Assembly: GCA_013204985.1 (NCBI GenBank)
Contig: JABMLG010000002.1
Location: forward strand, 248,001-312,000
Direction of reading: 5' to 3'
DNA: 64,000 nt
Origin: Microbacteriaceae bacterium VKM Ac-2855
GTDB lineage: Bacteria; Actinomycetota; Actinomycetes; Actinomycetales; Microbacteriaceae
In this document: positions 16,656 through 25,357 of the stretch, piece after piece
How the letters are laid out: the number at the start of each line of letters is the position of its first letter
Position numbering within the stretch: position 1 is the first letter of the stretch
The notes under the pieces: model-generated
Seen by the model: only the letters and a program-made list of their open reading frames with translations
Told to the model about the DNA's origin: nothing
Databases searched by the model: none
Translations under genes and position numbers: made by a program

Positions 16656-19600
16656 TCAGCCGGCGAGCACTTTGCGGATGCGCTGCAGCGAGACCGACTC
16701 GGCGGTACCGAGCGATTGCGCGAAGAAGCTGATCCGCAGCTCCTCGATCAGCCACCGAGCGCGTTCGATCGCTGCCGGCGCGTGCGACGGAAGCGGCAGG
16801 CTGCCACCCGCGGTGCGGTACACCTCGAGTGCGGCCTGGACCTCGTTCATCCAGACGCGGTCACGACCGAGGTTCTCGCCGATCTTGCCGAATCGCTCCG
16901 TGATGCCGCCGAGGTAGCGCGGCAGGTGCCGCAGACGATCGAGCCCGGTCGCCGACACGAAACCCGGATAGACGAGTCCGCCCAACTGTTCCTTCGCATC
17001 CGAGAGTGCGGGCAGCAACGCCATGCTGGAGGACGCCTTCAGCGTCTTCTCGACGGTTCGGGAGGCGACGATGATCGTGGTGATCGTCTTCACCGTCTCG
17101 AACATGGAGTCCATCAGGTTGGCCGAGACGCGGTCGCGTACGGCGTCGAACTCGGCCTTGAGGAAGAGCATGCCGTCGGGCTTCATCCGCCAGAGCACGC
17201 TGTCGACGCAGGCGAGCAGCGCATCCGCGAAGAGCGCGTTCGTGTTGGCATAGGGACTCTGCGCCAACGTCAGCTTCTCGGTGGAGGTCAGATGCTGCTG
17301 AACGTAGGCGACCGGGCTGGGCGTGACGAGCATCAGCAGCCGCCGGATTCCCTTCGGATGCTCGCGCGCCTGGTCCTCCGCGGTCGCCATCAGACGGATC
17401 GAGACCGAGGTGCCGTCGTCGATCAGAGCCGGGTAGGCGCGGATGGTGTTTCCGCCCTGACGGGTGTCGGTGGTGCGCGGCAACTCGGGGAAGTCCCACG
17501 TGGTGATGCCGCGGCGCTCGAGAGCGTCCGGCACGCGGGCCTCGACCACGCGGGCGACTTCCTCCCGCACCCGGGAGCGCAACTGCTGCTGCAGGGGAGC
17601 CAGTTCCTTGCCGGCGGCGATCGTACGGCCGCGTTCGTCCGCCACCGCGAAGGTGACCCGCAGATGCGAGGGCACGCGCTCGAGTTCGAAATCGGACGCC
17701 TTCACCACGGTTCCGGCCAGACGCTGGATGGTGGTGGCGAGCGTCGTCGCGAACGGCTCGACGGGTGGGTTCGGCGCCTCCTCGGGCAGAGCGGCGATCA
17801 ACTTGGCGGCCCAGTCGTTCGCGGGCACCACGGTGCGGCGGATGTGCTTGGGCAGCGCCTTGATCATCGCGACCACGAGTTCGCTGCGCAGCCCCGGCAC
17901 CTGCCAGTCGAAACCGAGCGGAGTGACCCGCGGCAGCAACGCGATCGGCACGTGCACCGTGACCCCGTCCTCCTCGGTGCCGGGTTCGAAGCGGTACGAC
18001 AGCCGGAAGCGCTGGTCGGCCTGGCGCCACTGCGTGGGGAACGCTCGCTCGTCCACATCCGCCGCGTCTTCGGGAAGCAGCGCCTGAGCCGTCATCGTCA
18101 GCAGCTTCGGGTCGTCGTGCTGGGCGGTGCGCCACCAGGTCTCGAACGAGCGGACGTTGTTGATGTCGGCGGGGATCCGACGGTTGTAGAACTCGAAGAC
18201 CGCCTCGTCGTCGACGAGGATGTCGCGGCGGCGGGTGCGCTCCTCGAGTTGCTCCAGCTCGGCGCGCAGCTTGCGGTTCGCGCGGTCGAACGCGTGCCGC
18301 GCATCCCACTCGCCCTCGACGAGCGCGTGCCGGATGAACAGCTCACGCGCGTACTGCGCGTCGATGCGGGCGAACTGGATTCGCCGCCGCGCGATGATCG
18401 GCACGCCGTACAGCGTGACCTTCTCGTAGGCGACCGCCGAGCCCTGGGCCTTCTCCCAGTGCGGCTCGCTGTACTGCCGCTTGGCTAGATCGCCCGCGAT
18501 CACCTCGGCCCATGCCGGGTCGATCGCCGCGTTCGAACGGGCGAACAGCCGGCTGGTCTCGACCAGCTCGGCGCTCATCAGCGCATCGGGCTGCTTCTTC
18601 GCCAGGGCACTCCCCGGGAAGATCACGAACTTCGCGTTGCGGGCGCCGAGGTACTGCACGGAGGCGCGCTCGCCGCGCCCCTTCGCGCGCTGGGCCTCCT
18701 TCGACGCCGTGTCCTTGATGCCGATGTGCGAGAGCAGGCCCGCCAGCAGCGAGCGATGGATGCCGTCCGGGTTCACGGCCGGCTCACCGATCGTGAGGCT
18801 CAACGGCTTGGCGAGCTGGCGCAGCTGACGGAAGACGTCCTGCCACTCGCGTACACGGAGGTAGTTGAGGTACTCGGCCTTGCACATCCGCCGGAAGGCG
18901 CTGGAGGAGAGTTCCTTCTGCTTCTCCTCGAGGTAGTTCCAGAGGTTCAACAGGGTGAGGAAGTCGCTGGTGGCGTCGACGAAGCGCGCGTGCTGCTGAT
19001 CGGCCTGCGTGCGCTTCTCGAGCGGGCGCTCCCGCACATCCTGGATCGTGAGCCCGGCGACGATCGCCATCACCTCGCGGCTGGTGGAGTGCCGACGCGA
19101 CTCGACCACCATCCGGGCGAAGCGCGGATCGATCGGCAGGCGCGAGAGGTCGCGGCCGATGCGGGTGAGCACCGGTGCGGATCCGGTCGCGCCCGTCACC
19201 GCGCCGAGTTCGGTCAGCAGGTCGACGCCGTCCTTGATGCCGCGCGAGTCCGGCGGCGTGAGGAAGGGGAAGGCCGCGATGTCGCCGAGGCCGAGCGAGA
19301 TCATCTGCAGGATGACGGCGGCGAGTCCGGTGCGCAGGATCTCGGGGTCCGTGAACTCGGGTCGCTTCTCGAAGTCCTCCTCCGAGTACAGCCGGATCGC
19401 GATACCGGCGCTGGTGCGCCCCGAGCGACCGGAGCGCTGATTCGCGGAGGCCTGCGAGATCGCCTCGATGGGCAGCCGCTGCACCTTCGAACGGGCGGAG
19501 TAGCGCGAGATGCGCGCCGTACCGCCGTCGATCACGTAGCGGATGCCCGGGACGGTGAGGCTGGTCTCGGCGACGTTCGTGGCGAGGATCACACGGCGAC

Positions 19601-20480
19601 GGACACCCGGAGTGTGCCGCTTCTCGAAGACGCGATGCTGATCGGCGGCGCTGAGCCGGCCGTAGAGCGGGAGCACCTCGGTGCCGGGGAGGGCGCGTCC
19701 CCGCACCGCATCCTCGGCGTCGCGGATCTCGTTCTCGCCCGAGAGGAACACGAGCACGTCGCCGCTGTCTTCGCGGGCCAGCTCGTCGAGGGCATCGAGG
19801 ATGCCGGTCATCAGGTCGCGGTCGCCACTGGCCGCATCCGGCTCGTCGTCGCTCTCGTCGTCGGGTGCGTCCGCGACCAACGGGCGGTAGCGGATCTCGA
19901 CGGGGTAGGTGCGGCCCGACACCTCGATGATCGGGGCGGGTCGGCCCTGCGCATCCGCGAAGTGCTTCGCGAAGCTCTCGGGGTCGATCGTCGCCGAGGT
20001 GATGATCACCTTGAGGTCGGGGCGCTGGGGGAGCAGCCGGTTGAGGTAGCCGAGCAGGAAGTCGATGTTGAGGCTGCGCTCGTGCGCCTCGTCGATGATG
20101 ATCGTGTCGTACTTGCTCAGCAGGCGATCGTGGTTCATCTCGTTGAGGAGGATGCCGTCGGTCATCAGCTTGATCTTCGTCGACGCGCTCGCCTTGTCGG
20201 TGAAGCGCACCTGATACCCGACGATGCCGCCGACCTCGTCACCGAGTTCCTCCGCGATCCGCTCGGCGATCGTCCGCGCCGCGATCCGGCGGGGCTGGGT
20301 GTGCGCGATCGATTCGCGCCCCAGCTCGAGGCAGATCTTCGGCAGCTGCGTCGTCTTGCCCGAACCCGTGGCGCCCGCCACGATGACGACCTGGTGGTCT
20401 CGGATCGCGTCGGCGATGTCGCCGCGCCGCGCACTGACGGGGAGTTCGGGCGGGAAATGGATGGCGGGCGCGTGATTCAT
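16656..20480 (-). CDS. hrpA: ATP-dependent RNA helicase HrpA (1274 aa)
   Basis: DEAH-box RNA helicase, implicated in other bacteria in mRNA processing and rescue of stalled ribosomes. Motif I is GATGSGKTTQLP (about residue 36), motif II IIIDEAHERS, motif III SATIDPESF, motif V ILATNVAETSLTVPGI and motif VI QRSGRSGR; the helicase-associated winged helix and OB-like domains follow. The long C-terminal extension, containing WDFPELP, is the HrpA mark and explains the length near 1300 aa. The stop lies four bases from the antitoxin stop (convergent). Confidence 0.96.
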   Translation of the reverse strand: MNHAPAIHFPPELPVSARRGDIADAIRDHQVVIVAGATGSGKTTQLPKICLELGRESIAHTQPRRIAARTIAERIAEELGDEVGGIVGYQVRFTDKASASTKIKLMTDGILLNEMNHDRLLSKYDTIIIDEAHERSLNIDFLLGYLNRLLPQRPDLKVIITSATIDPESFAKHFADAQGRPAPIIEVSGRTYPVEIRYRPLVADAPDDESDDEPDAASGDRDLMTGILDALDELAREDSGDVLVFLSGENEIRDAEDAVRGRALPGTEVLPLYGRLSAADQHRVFEKRHTPGVRRRVILATNVAETSLTVPGIRYVIDGGTARISRYSARSKVQRLPIEAISQASANQRSGRSGRTSAGIAIRLYSEEDFEKRPEFTDPEILRTGLAAVILQMISLGLGDIAAFPFLTPPDSRGIKDGVDLLTELGAVTGATGSAPVLTRIGRDLSRLPIDPRFARMVVESRRHSTSREVMAIVAGLTIQDVRERPLEKRTQADQQHARFVDATSDFLTLLNLWNYLEEKQKELSSSAFRRMCKAEYLNYLRVREWQDVFRQLRQLAKPLSLTIGEPAVNPDGIHRSLLAGLLSHIGIKDTASKEAQRAKGRGERASVQYLGARNAKFVIFPGSALAKKQPDALMSAELVETSRLFARSNAAIDPAWAEVIAGDLAKRQYSEPHWEKAQGSAVAYEKVTLYGVPIIARRRIQFARIDAQYARELFIRHALVEGEWDARHAFDRANRKLRAELEQLEERTRRRDILVDDEAVFEFYNRRIPADINNVRSFETWWRTAQHDDPKLLTMTAQALLPEDAADVDERAFPTQWRQADQRFRLSYRFEPGTEEDGVTVHVPIALLPRVTPLGFDWQVPGLRSELVVAMIKALPKHIRRTVVPANDWAAKLIAALPEEAPNPPVEPFATTLATTIQRLAGTVVKASDFELERVPSHLRVTFAVADERGRTIAAGKELAPLQQQLRSRVREEVARVVEARVPDALERRGITTWDFPELPRTTDTRQGGNTIRAYPALIDDGTSVSIRLMATAEDQAREHPKGIRRLLMLVTPSPVAYVQQHLTSTEKLTLAQSPYANTNALFADALLACVDSVLWRMKPDGMLFLKAEFDAVRDRVSANLMDSMFETVKTITTIIVASRTVEKTLKASSSMALLPALSDAKEQLGGLVYPGFVSATGLDRLRHLPRYLGGITERFGKIGENLGRDRVWMNEVQAALEVYRTAGGSLPLPSHAPAAIERARWLIEELRISFFAQSLGTAESVSLQRIRKVLAG

Positions 20481-20502
20481 GAGCGTTCCAGCTTACGCCG
20501 TA

Positions 20503-20546
20503 CCGAAAAGGTGCAGGAGTCGGCGGCCGACTCCTGCACTTTTCGG
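20503..20546. terminator. Dispersed hairpin, family 3, copy 1; terminator of the small PLDc_N protein gene
   Basis: Nearly perfect palindrome: left arm 20503-20524, right arm 20526-20546, one bulged G. Its core TGCAGGAGT...ACTCCTGCA with TTTTCG edge recurs at 56544. It lies downstream of the 20557-20784 gene and upstream of hrpA. Confidence 0.8.
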
Positions 20547-20556
20547 ATGGGGACGT

Positions 20557-20784
20557 TCAGCGCTCGAAGAACCAGCCGGTGCGTCGGCGCACGAGAGTCG
20601 TTCCGCGCGGGCGGCGCGAGGCGTAGATCAGGTAGGCGATGCTGCCGGCCAACGGGATGATGACGATCACCGCGCACCAGCCGACCTTGGCCATGCCGCT
20701 CAGCCGGGCGTTGGAGGTGACCCCGTGGATCGCGAACAGCAGCAGCACGATGTTGATGCAGGCGATCAGGCCGGTGGGATTCAC
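20557..20784 (-). CDS. Small membrane protein with PLDc_N-like domain (75 aa)
   Basis: Two transmembrane segments (GLIACINIVLLLFAIHGV and VGWCAVIVIIPLAGSIAYLIYA) followed by a basic tail; the pattern WCAVIVIIPLAGSIAYLIYASRR matches the phospholipase D N-terminal membrane domain found alone in many actinobacteria. Role unknown. GTG 20784 is chosen because TAGCCT sits seven bases upstream; the longer frame to 20868 has no such support. Confidence 0.7.
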   Translation of the reverse strand: MNPTGLIACINIVLLLFAIHGVTSNARLSGMAKVGWCAVIVIIPLAGSIAYLIYASRRPRGTTLVRRRTGWFFER

Positions 20785-20791
20785 GGGGTCC

Positions 20792-20797
20792 AGGCTA
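20792..20797 (-). promoter_or_regulatory. -10 element of the small membrane protein gene
   Basis: TAGCCT, seven bases, GTG 20784. Confidence 0.55.
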
Positions 20798-20867
20798 CGC
20801 GTCTCGCGAGCGCGTTCGAGGTGGTGTAACAGGACGAAACACGCTCCCACCACCGCGCCACGCGACA

Positions 20868-20873
20868 TAACCT
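20868..20873 (+). promoter_or_regulatory. -10 element of the 20880 operon
   Basis: TAACCT, six bases, ATG 20880: the three-gene operon begins with a leaderless start. Confidence 0.6.
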
Positions 20874-20879
20874 CACTGC

Positions 20880-21932
20880 ATGACCGACACCACGCGCCTC
20901 GCCCGTTCCCTCTCGACCGCCCCCGCGGTCGAGATGTGCGCGGCGCCGGTGCTCGGCAGCGTCGCGGATCTCGTGGGCAACACGCCCCTCGTCGAACTGC
21001 AGAAGTTGACCGCTGGGCTGAACGGGCGCGTCTTCGTCAAGCTCGAGGGCCGCAACCCCGGCGGATCCGCGAAGGACCGCATCGCGTTGCACATGATCCG
21101 TCAGGCGGAGGCGAGCGGCGAGCTGCTCCCAGGAGCCACGATCGTGGAGTCGTCCTCGGGCAATACCGGGATCGGCCTCGCCATCGTCGGCAACCTCACG
21201 GGCCACCCCGTGATCATCATCCACAGCCAGTACATCTCCGACGAGAAGCGCGCCCTGCTGCGCGCGTACGGCGCTCAGCTGATCGAGGCCGACTGGGAGG
21301 CCGGGCCCGACAGCCCGAACAACGCTCGCACGATCGCCGATCGCATCGCGTCCGAGCTGCCGAACTCGTGGCGGGCCTCGCAGTACACCAATACCAACAA
21401 CCCCGGCGCGCACTACGAGAGCACCGGGCCCGAGATCTGGTCGCAGACCGGCGGTACCGTGACGCAATTCGTCGCTTCCGTCGGCACCGGAGGCACCATC
21501 AGCGGTACCGGCCGGTACCTGAAGGACGCCAGCGACGGATCCGTGCGCGTGATCGGTGCGGATCCGCTCGGCTCGACCTACAGCGGCGGCGACGCCGGGC
21601 TGATCAACGTCGAGGGGGCGGGTAACCGTTGGCAGTCGGCCGACTGGCCGGCGACGTACGACCAGACCGTGGTCGACGAGTTCGTGGTGGTGCCCGACCA
21701 GGAGATCTACGACACCGTGCACGCGCTCGCGGCGCAGGAGGCTCTGCTGCTCGGGCAGTCCTCCGGCCTCGCAGTCGCGGTGGCGCTGCGGCGGGCCGCA
21801 TCCGCTCGCCCCGGCGAGGTGATCGTGGTGATCGCTCCCGACAAGGGCGAGAACTACCTGACCAAGTCGTTCGACGCCGCCTGGCTCAGCGAGATCGGTA
21901 TCACGAGCACCGTCGCGGCGGCGGGAGAGTGA
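20880..21932 (+). CDS. PLP-dependent cysteine synthase family protein (350 aa)
   Basis: Fold-type II PLP enzyme. NPGGSAKDRIAL carries the Schiff-base lysine, SSGNTGIGLA binds the substrate carboxylate, and GTGGTISGTGRYL binds the PLP phosphate. It could make or break cysteine, or act on a related beta-substituted alanine; the CysK pattern is good, but an N-terminal extension of about 25 residues and its partners (an FMN monooxygenase and a lyase) argue for a special substrate instead of housekeeping cysteine synthesis. Its stop overlaps the next GTG start. Confidence 0.85.
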   Translation: MTDTTRLARSLSTAPAVEMCAAPVLGSVADLVGNTPLVELQKLTAGLNGRVFVKLEGRNPGGSAKDRIALHMIRQAEASGELLPGATIVESSSGNTGIGLAIVGNLTGHPVIIIHSQYISDEKRALLRAYGAQLIEADWEAGPDSPNNARTIADRIASELPNSWRASQYTNTNNPGAHYESTGPEIWSQTGGTVTQFVASVGTGGTISGTGRYLKDASDGSVRVIGADPLGSTYSGGDAGLINVEGAGNRWQSADWPATYDQTVVDEFVVVPDQEIYDTVHALAAQEALLLGQSSGLAVAVALRRAASARPGEVIVVIAPDKGENYLTKSFDAAWLSEIGITSTVAAAGE

Positions 21933-23227
21933 GCGCGCCGAAGCATTTCGGCTGGTTCCTGGGTGCCGGATTCGGTGTGCAGGGCTGGGGTGACCCCACC
22001 TATCGGCAGGGCTACGACTGGAAGAAGCCGCGCGTCTACCAGGATGCCGCGGCCGCTTTCGAGGGCGCGGGCCTGGACCTGCTGATCATCGAGGACGGTG
22101 TGACCGTGCCCGACACCTACGGCGGTACCGCCGAGGTGAATCTGCGCGACGCGCGCTTCGTGCCCAAGCACGATCCGTTGCCCCTCGTGCCCTACCTGCT
22201 GCAGGCGACCGAGCACCTCGGCATCGTGCCGACGCTGAGCGCGAGCTTCTACGAGCCCTTCACCGCGGCGCGCCTGCTGGCGACGCTGCAGCACTTCGCG
22301 GACGGCCGGCTCGGCTTCAACGTGGTCACCTCCGGCTCGGACATCGCCGCGCAGAACTACGGACTCGACAAGCAGATCGATCACGACCTCCGCTACGACC
22401 GTGCGGAGGAGTGGGTCGACGTGGTCCGCAAACTCTGGCGTTCGTGGGACGCGGACGCGATCGTCGAGGACACGGAGCGCGGCGTTTTCGCCGACTTCGA
22501 GAAGGTGCGCCCGATCCATCACAAGGGAGAGTTCTTCCAGGTGCGCGGACCGATCAACACCGCGCCGCTCGAGGAGGAGCCGGTGATGGTGCAGGCCGGC
22601 GCCTCGGGGCGCGGGCGGGATTTCGCCGGGGCGTACTCGGATGTGATCCTCGCGCTCTCGACGACTCCGGAGCGGAACGCGGTGTTCCGCGACAGCATCC
22701 GCGAGGTCGCCGCGGCGCACGGACGTGATCCCGACGACGTGAAGGTGCTCTTCGTCGTGCAGCCGCTGGTCACGGCGAACGACGAAGAGAGCGCCGCGCT
22801 GCGCGCCCGTCGCGCCGAGCTGACCCAGGCCGCGATCGACGAGCAGCTGCAGTCGATCTCGTACCTCGCGGGCGTCGATTTCAAGACGTTCGACCTCGAT
22901 GCGCCGCTGCCGGAGCTGACGACGAACAGCAATCAGGGCACGCTCGACAACTTCGTGAAGTCGGCGCCGGAGGGGTCGACGCTGCGACAGATCCTGCAGA
23001 CGCGGGCGAACAAGGACGGTCTCGCCCTCATCGGCACGGCGGAGCAGATCGCCGATCGGCTCGAGGAGCTGGCGCCGTCGGCCGACGGCTTCCTCTTCTC
23101 GGGGCAGGTGCATCCGGCGAACGTGCACCGCACGCTCAACCCGCTCGCTCCGGTGCTCCGCCGACGCGGGCTGCTGCGCCGCGAATACACCGGCCGCGGG
23201 TTGCGGGCGAACCTGCGGGAGTTCTGA
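21929..23227 (+). CDS. FMN-dependent monooxygenase, NtaA/SnaA/DszA/SoxA type (432 aa)
   Basis: Luciferase-like two-component monooxygenase using reduced FMN. Typical blocks are GWFLGAGFGVQGWG near the N-terminus, GLDLLIIEDG, GRLGFNVVTSGSDIAAQNYGLD (the family's FMN/phosphate region), RYDRAEEWVDVVRKLW, PVMVQAGASGRGRDFAGAYSD and the long C-terminal TIM-barrel part. Relatives oxidise nitrilotriacetate, EDTA, dibenzothiophene sulfone or modified cysteines. No reductase gene lies next to it. GTG 21929 overlaps the previous stop (GTGA). Confidence 0.85.
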   Translation: MSAPKHFGWFLGAGFGVQGWGDPTYRQGYDWKKPRVYQDAAAAFEGAGLDLLIIEDGVTVPDTYGGTAEVNLRDARFVPKHDPLPLVPYLLQATEHLGIVPTLSASFYEPFTAARLLATLQHFADGRLGFNVVTSGSDIAAQNYGLDKQIDHDLRYDRAEEWVDVVRKLWRSWDADAIVEDTERGVFADFEKVRPIHHKGEFFQVRGPINTAPLEEEPVMVQAGASGRGRDFAGAYSDVILALSTTPERNAVFRDSIREVAAAHGRDPDDVKVLFVVQPLVTANDEESAALRARRAELTQAAIDEQLQSISYLAGVDFKTFDLDAPLPELTTNSNQGTLDNFVKSAPEGSTLRQILQTRANKDGLALIGTAEQIADRLEELAPSADGFLFSGQVHPANVHRTLNPLAPVLRRRGLLRREYTGRGLRANLREF

Positions 23228-23229
23228 TC

Positions 23230-24573
23230 GTGCTGATCGGCGGCCGCCCGGCTCGCCCGGCCGATGTGGTCGCGATCGCCGACGGTGCAGCCGTCTCGCT
23301 GCATCCGGAAGCCGTCGAGCGGATCGCCGCCGCCCGAGCGACCGTCGAGCGCGTGCTCGCGGCCGGCACACCGACCTACGGGCTGAACCGGCACCTCGGT
23401 TCGGGGCGCGACATCGCGGTGACGGATGTCGCGGCGCAGCAGAACCGGATCATCGACAATCACCGCGGCGGGATCGGCGACCCGCTGCCCGAACGCGAGG
23501 TGCGGGCTCTGATCGCCGCGCGGTTGATCGGATTCGCGCACGGCGGCTCCGGGGTGCGGGTCGAACTGGCCGAGGAGTACGCGCGGCTGCTGAACGAGGG
23601 GGTCGCTGTCGTGGTGCCCGCGATCGGCTCCATCGGCGCCTCCGACCTGACGCAGCTCGCCGAGGTCGCCGCCGTCGCGCGCGAGCGGGTGCCGCTGCAG
23701 GCGCACGAGGCGCTCGCCGCCGTGAGCGCCAACGCGTACTCGGTGGGGGTGTCGGCACTGTTCGCCGACGAGCTGGTGCGTTTCGCAGCGGATGCGGACC
23801 TCGCCGTCGCGGTGTCGTTGCAGGCGCTCGGCGCCAACGGGCGCGGCGGATCGCTCTCGCCATTCGATCCGGCGCTGCAGCGCGGACTGCCGACGACACG
23901 CGTGCCCGAACTGCTGCGCGGCGGCTTCCTCGAGCAGGCGGAGGCACCGTCGGTGCAGGACCCGATCTCGTTCCGCTCGTCGCCGCGGATCCACGGAGCG
24001 TTCCGACGGGCGGTCGAAGCTCTCGCCACGGCGATCGAGGATGAGCTCGCGACCCCGGCCGACAACCCGCTCGTCGTCGACGGGCGGATGCTCTCGGGCG
24101 GCAACTTCGACGCGGTGGCGCTGGCGCTGGCGCTGGAGGGTGCCCGCCTCGCGCTGGCGACGGTGGCGAACGCCTCCGAACGACGCATCGCCCACCTCAC
24201 CGCTCAGGCCGCCGACCGCCGTCGCGCGGGGCGCAACCGCGCGCCGGGACTGCTCTCGTACTCGGCGGCCGCGCTGGTCGCGGAGCTCCGGCAGCTCGCG
24301 AGCCCGGTGACGCTCGGGGTCACCTCGCTCTCGGAGGGCGTGGAGGATCACGCCTCGCTGGCGCCCCTGGCGCTGCAGGCGGGCCGGCGTGCGTTGACGC
24401 TGGCGCGACAGCTGCTGGCGATCGAGCTGCTGACCGCCGCCGACGCGATCACGGCGGCGGGCGTGCATCCGCTGGGCGAAGGCACGGTCACCCTCGTCGC
24501 CGCCCTCGACGACGTACTCGCCTCACATCGTGCCGGCGCCGACCAGGTCGCCGCCGCCCTCCGCCTGCTCTGA
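23230..24573 (+). CDS. Aromatic amino acid ammonia-lyase-like protein with altered MIO motif (447 aa)
   Basis: Histidine/phenylalanine ammonia-lyase superfamily. TPTYGLNRHLGSG matches YGxNTGFG with the catalytic Tyr, and LSEGVEDHASLAPLA matches the C-terminal EDH block. The cofactor-forming triad Ala-Ser-Gly is not intact: GSIGASDLTQLA lacks the Gly of GASGDL, so the MIO prosthetic group may not form or may differ. It is about 60 aa shorter than bacterial HAL (about 510). It is the last gene of the operon; the convergent gntR gene ends 31 bases further on. Catalysis of ammonia elimination is therefore uncertain. Confidence 0.75.
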   Translation: MLIGGRPARPADVVAIADGAAVSLHPEAVERIAAARATVERVLAAGTPTYGLNRHLGSGRDIAVTDVAAQQNRIIDNHRGGIGDPLPEREVRALIAARLIGFAHGGSGVRVELAEEYARLLNEGVAVVVPAIGSIGASDLTQLAEVAAVARERVPLQAHEALAAVSANAYSVGVSALFADELVRFAADADLAVAVSLQALGANGRGGSLSPFDPALQRGLPTTRVPELLRGGFLEQAEAPSVQDPISFRSSPRIHGAFRRAVEALATAIEDELATPADNPLVVDGRMLSGGNFDAVALALALEGARLALATVANASERRIAHLTAQAADRRRAGRNRAPGLLSYSAAALVAELRQLASPVTLGVTSLSEGVEDHASLAPLALQAGRRALTLARQLLAIELLTAADAITAAGVHPLGEGTVTLVAALDDVLASHRAGADQVAAALRLL

Positions 24574-24604
24574 ACCGGGCTGCCCGGCACGGAGGGCGGG
24601 GCGG

Positions 24605-25267
24605 TCAGCCGCCGACGAGGCGCAGGCCGCGGGCGCCGAGAGCGCGACGATCGGCGGTCAGGGTCGCCACCAGGCGGTCTGTCGTGTCGTTCAGGTGGGC
24701 GGTGATGGCATCGACGGCCGCCTCGGCATCGCGCCGCGAGATGCAGTCGAGGATGTGGGCGTGCTCGCGCCAGGCCTGCTCGCGGGAGCCCGGGGTGCGC
24801 ACCTCGAGCCATCGGGTACGGGCCAGCCGGGTCATGGCGCCCTGCACCGTGGTGACCATGAACGCGTTGCCCGAGAGTCGCGCGAGCTCGGTGTGGAAGT
24901 CGGCGCCGAGCTGAACGGCCTCGTCCCCCGCAGGGCGGAACGATTCGAGCAATTCGGCCAGCGCCGCGATGTCGTCGTCGGAGGCGCGGGCGCACGCGAG
25001 CCGCACGGCCCCGCCCTCGACCGCTTCACGGAGTTCTGAGAGGGCCCGGATCTCGTCGAGGTCGATCGGCGTGACCGTCCACCCCCGGCCCTCGCGACGC
25101 ACGAGGCCGTCGGCCTCCAGGCGAAGCAGGGCGGCGCGTACCGGGGTGCGGGATGCGCCGAAGTCGGCCTCGAGTCCGCGTTCGGTGAGGCGCTGGCCCG
25201 GCACGAGATCGAGGTCGAGCACGGCGCTGCGCACCTGGGCGTAGAGCTCGGCGGCGGTGTCGGTCAT
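24605..25267 (-). CDS. GntR family regulator, FadR/FCD subfamily (220 aa)
   Basis: Predicted repressor responding to a small carboxylate. The N-terminal winged helix is LTERGLEADFGASRTPVRAALLRLEADGLVRREGRGW; the FCD effector domain follows with the metal-binding pattern (DFHTELARLSGN, later HAHILDCISRRD and HLN). Divergent from the MFS gene; the palindrome at 25293-25314 between them is the likely operator. It probably controls the transporter and perhaps the 20880 operon. The start is ATG 25267; the frame is open far upstream but only as antisense noise. Confidence 0.9.
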   Translation of the reverse strand: MTDTAAELYAQVRSAVLDLDLVPGQRLTERGLEADFGASRTPVRAALLRLEADGLVRREGRGWTVTPIDLDEIRALSELREAVEGGAVRLACARASDDDIAALAELLESFRPAGDEAVQLGADFHTELARLSGNAFMVTTVQGAMTRLARTRWLEVRTPGSREQAWREHAHILDCISRRDAEAAVDAITAHLNDTTDRLVATLTADRRALGARGLRLVGG

Positions 25268-25292
25268 GGTGCGTCCGTTCCGGTATCGTTCT

Positions 25293-25314
25293 TGGTATCC
25301 CAAAACGGATACCA
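25293..25314. promoter_or_regulatory. Predicted GntR operator
   Basis: Perfect inverted repeat TGGTATCC, six bases, GGATACCA, with further GTATC half-sites at 25283, 25320 and 25333. It overlaps the spacer of a possible promoter for the MFS gene (TTGGTA at 25292, 17 bases, TAACCG at 25315). Confidence 0.72.
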
Positions 25315-25357
25315 TAACCGTATCCCAGATGCGCGTATCTCGAGGAATGGAACCGCC

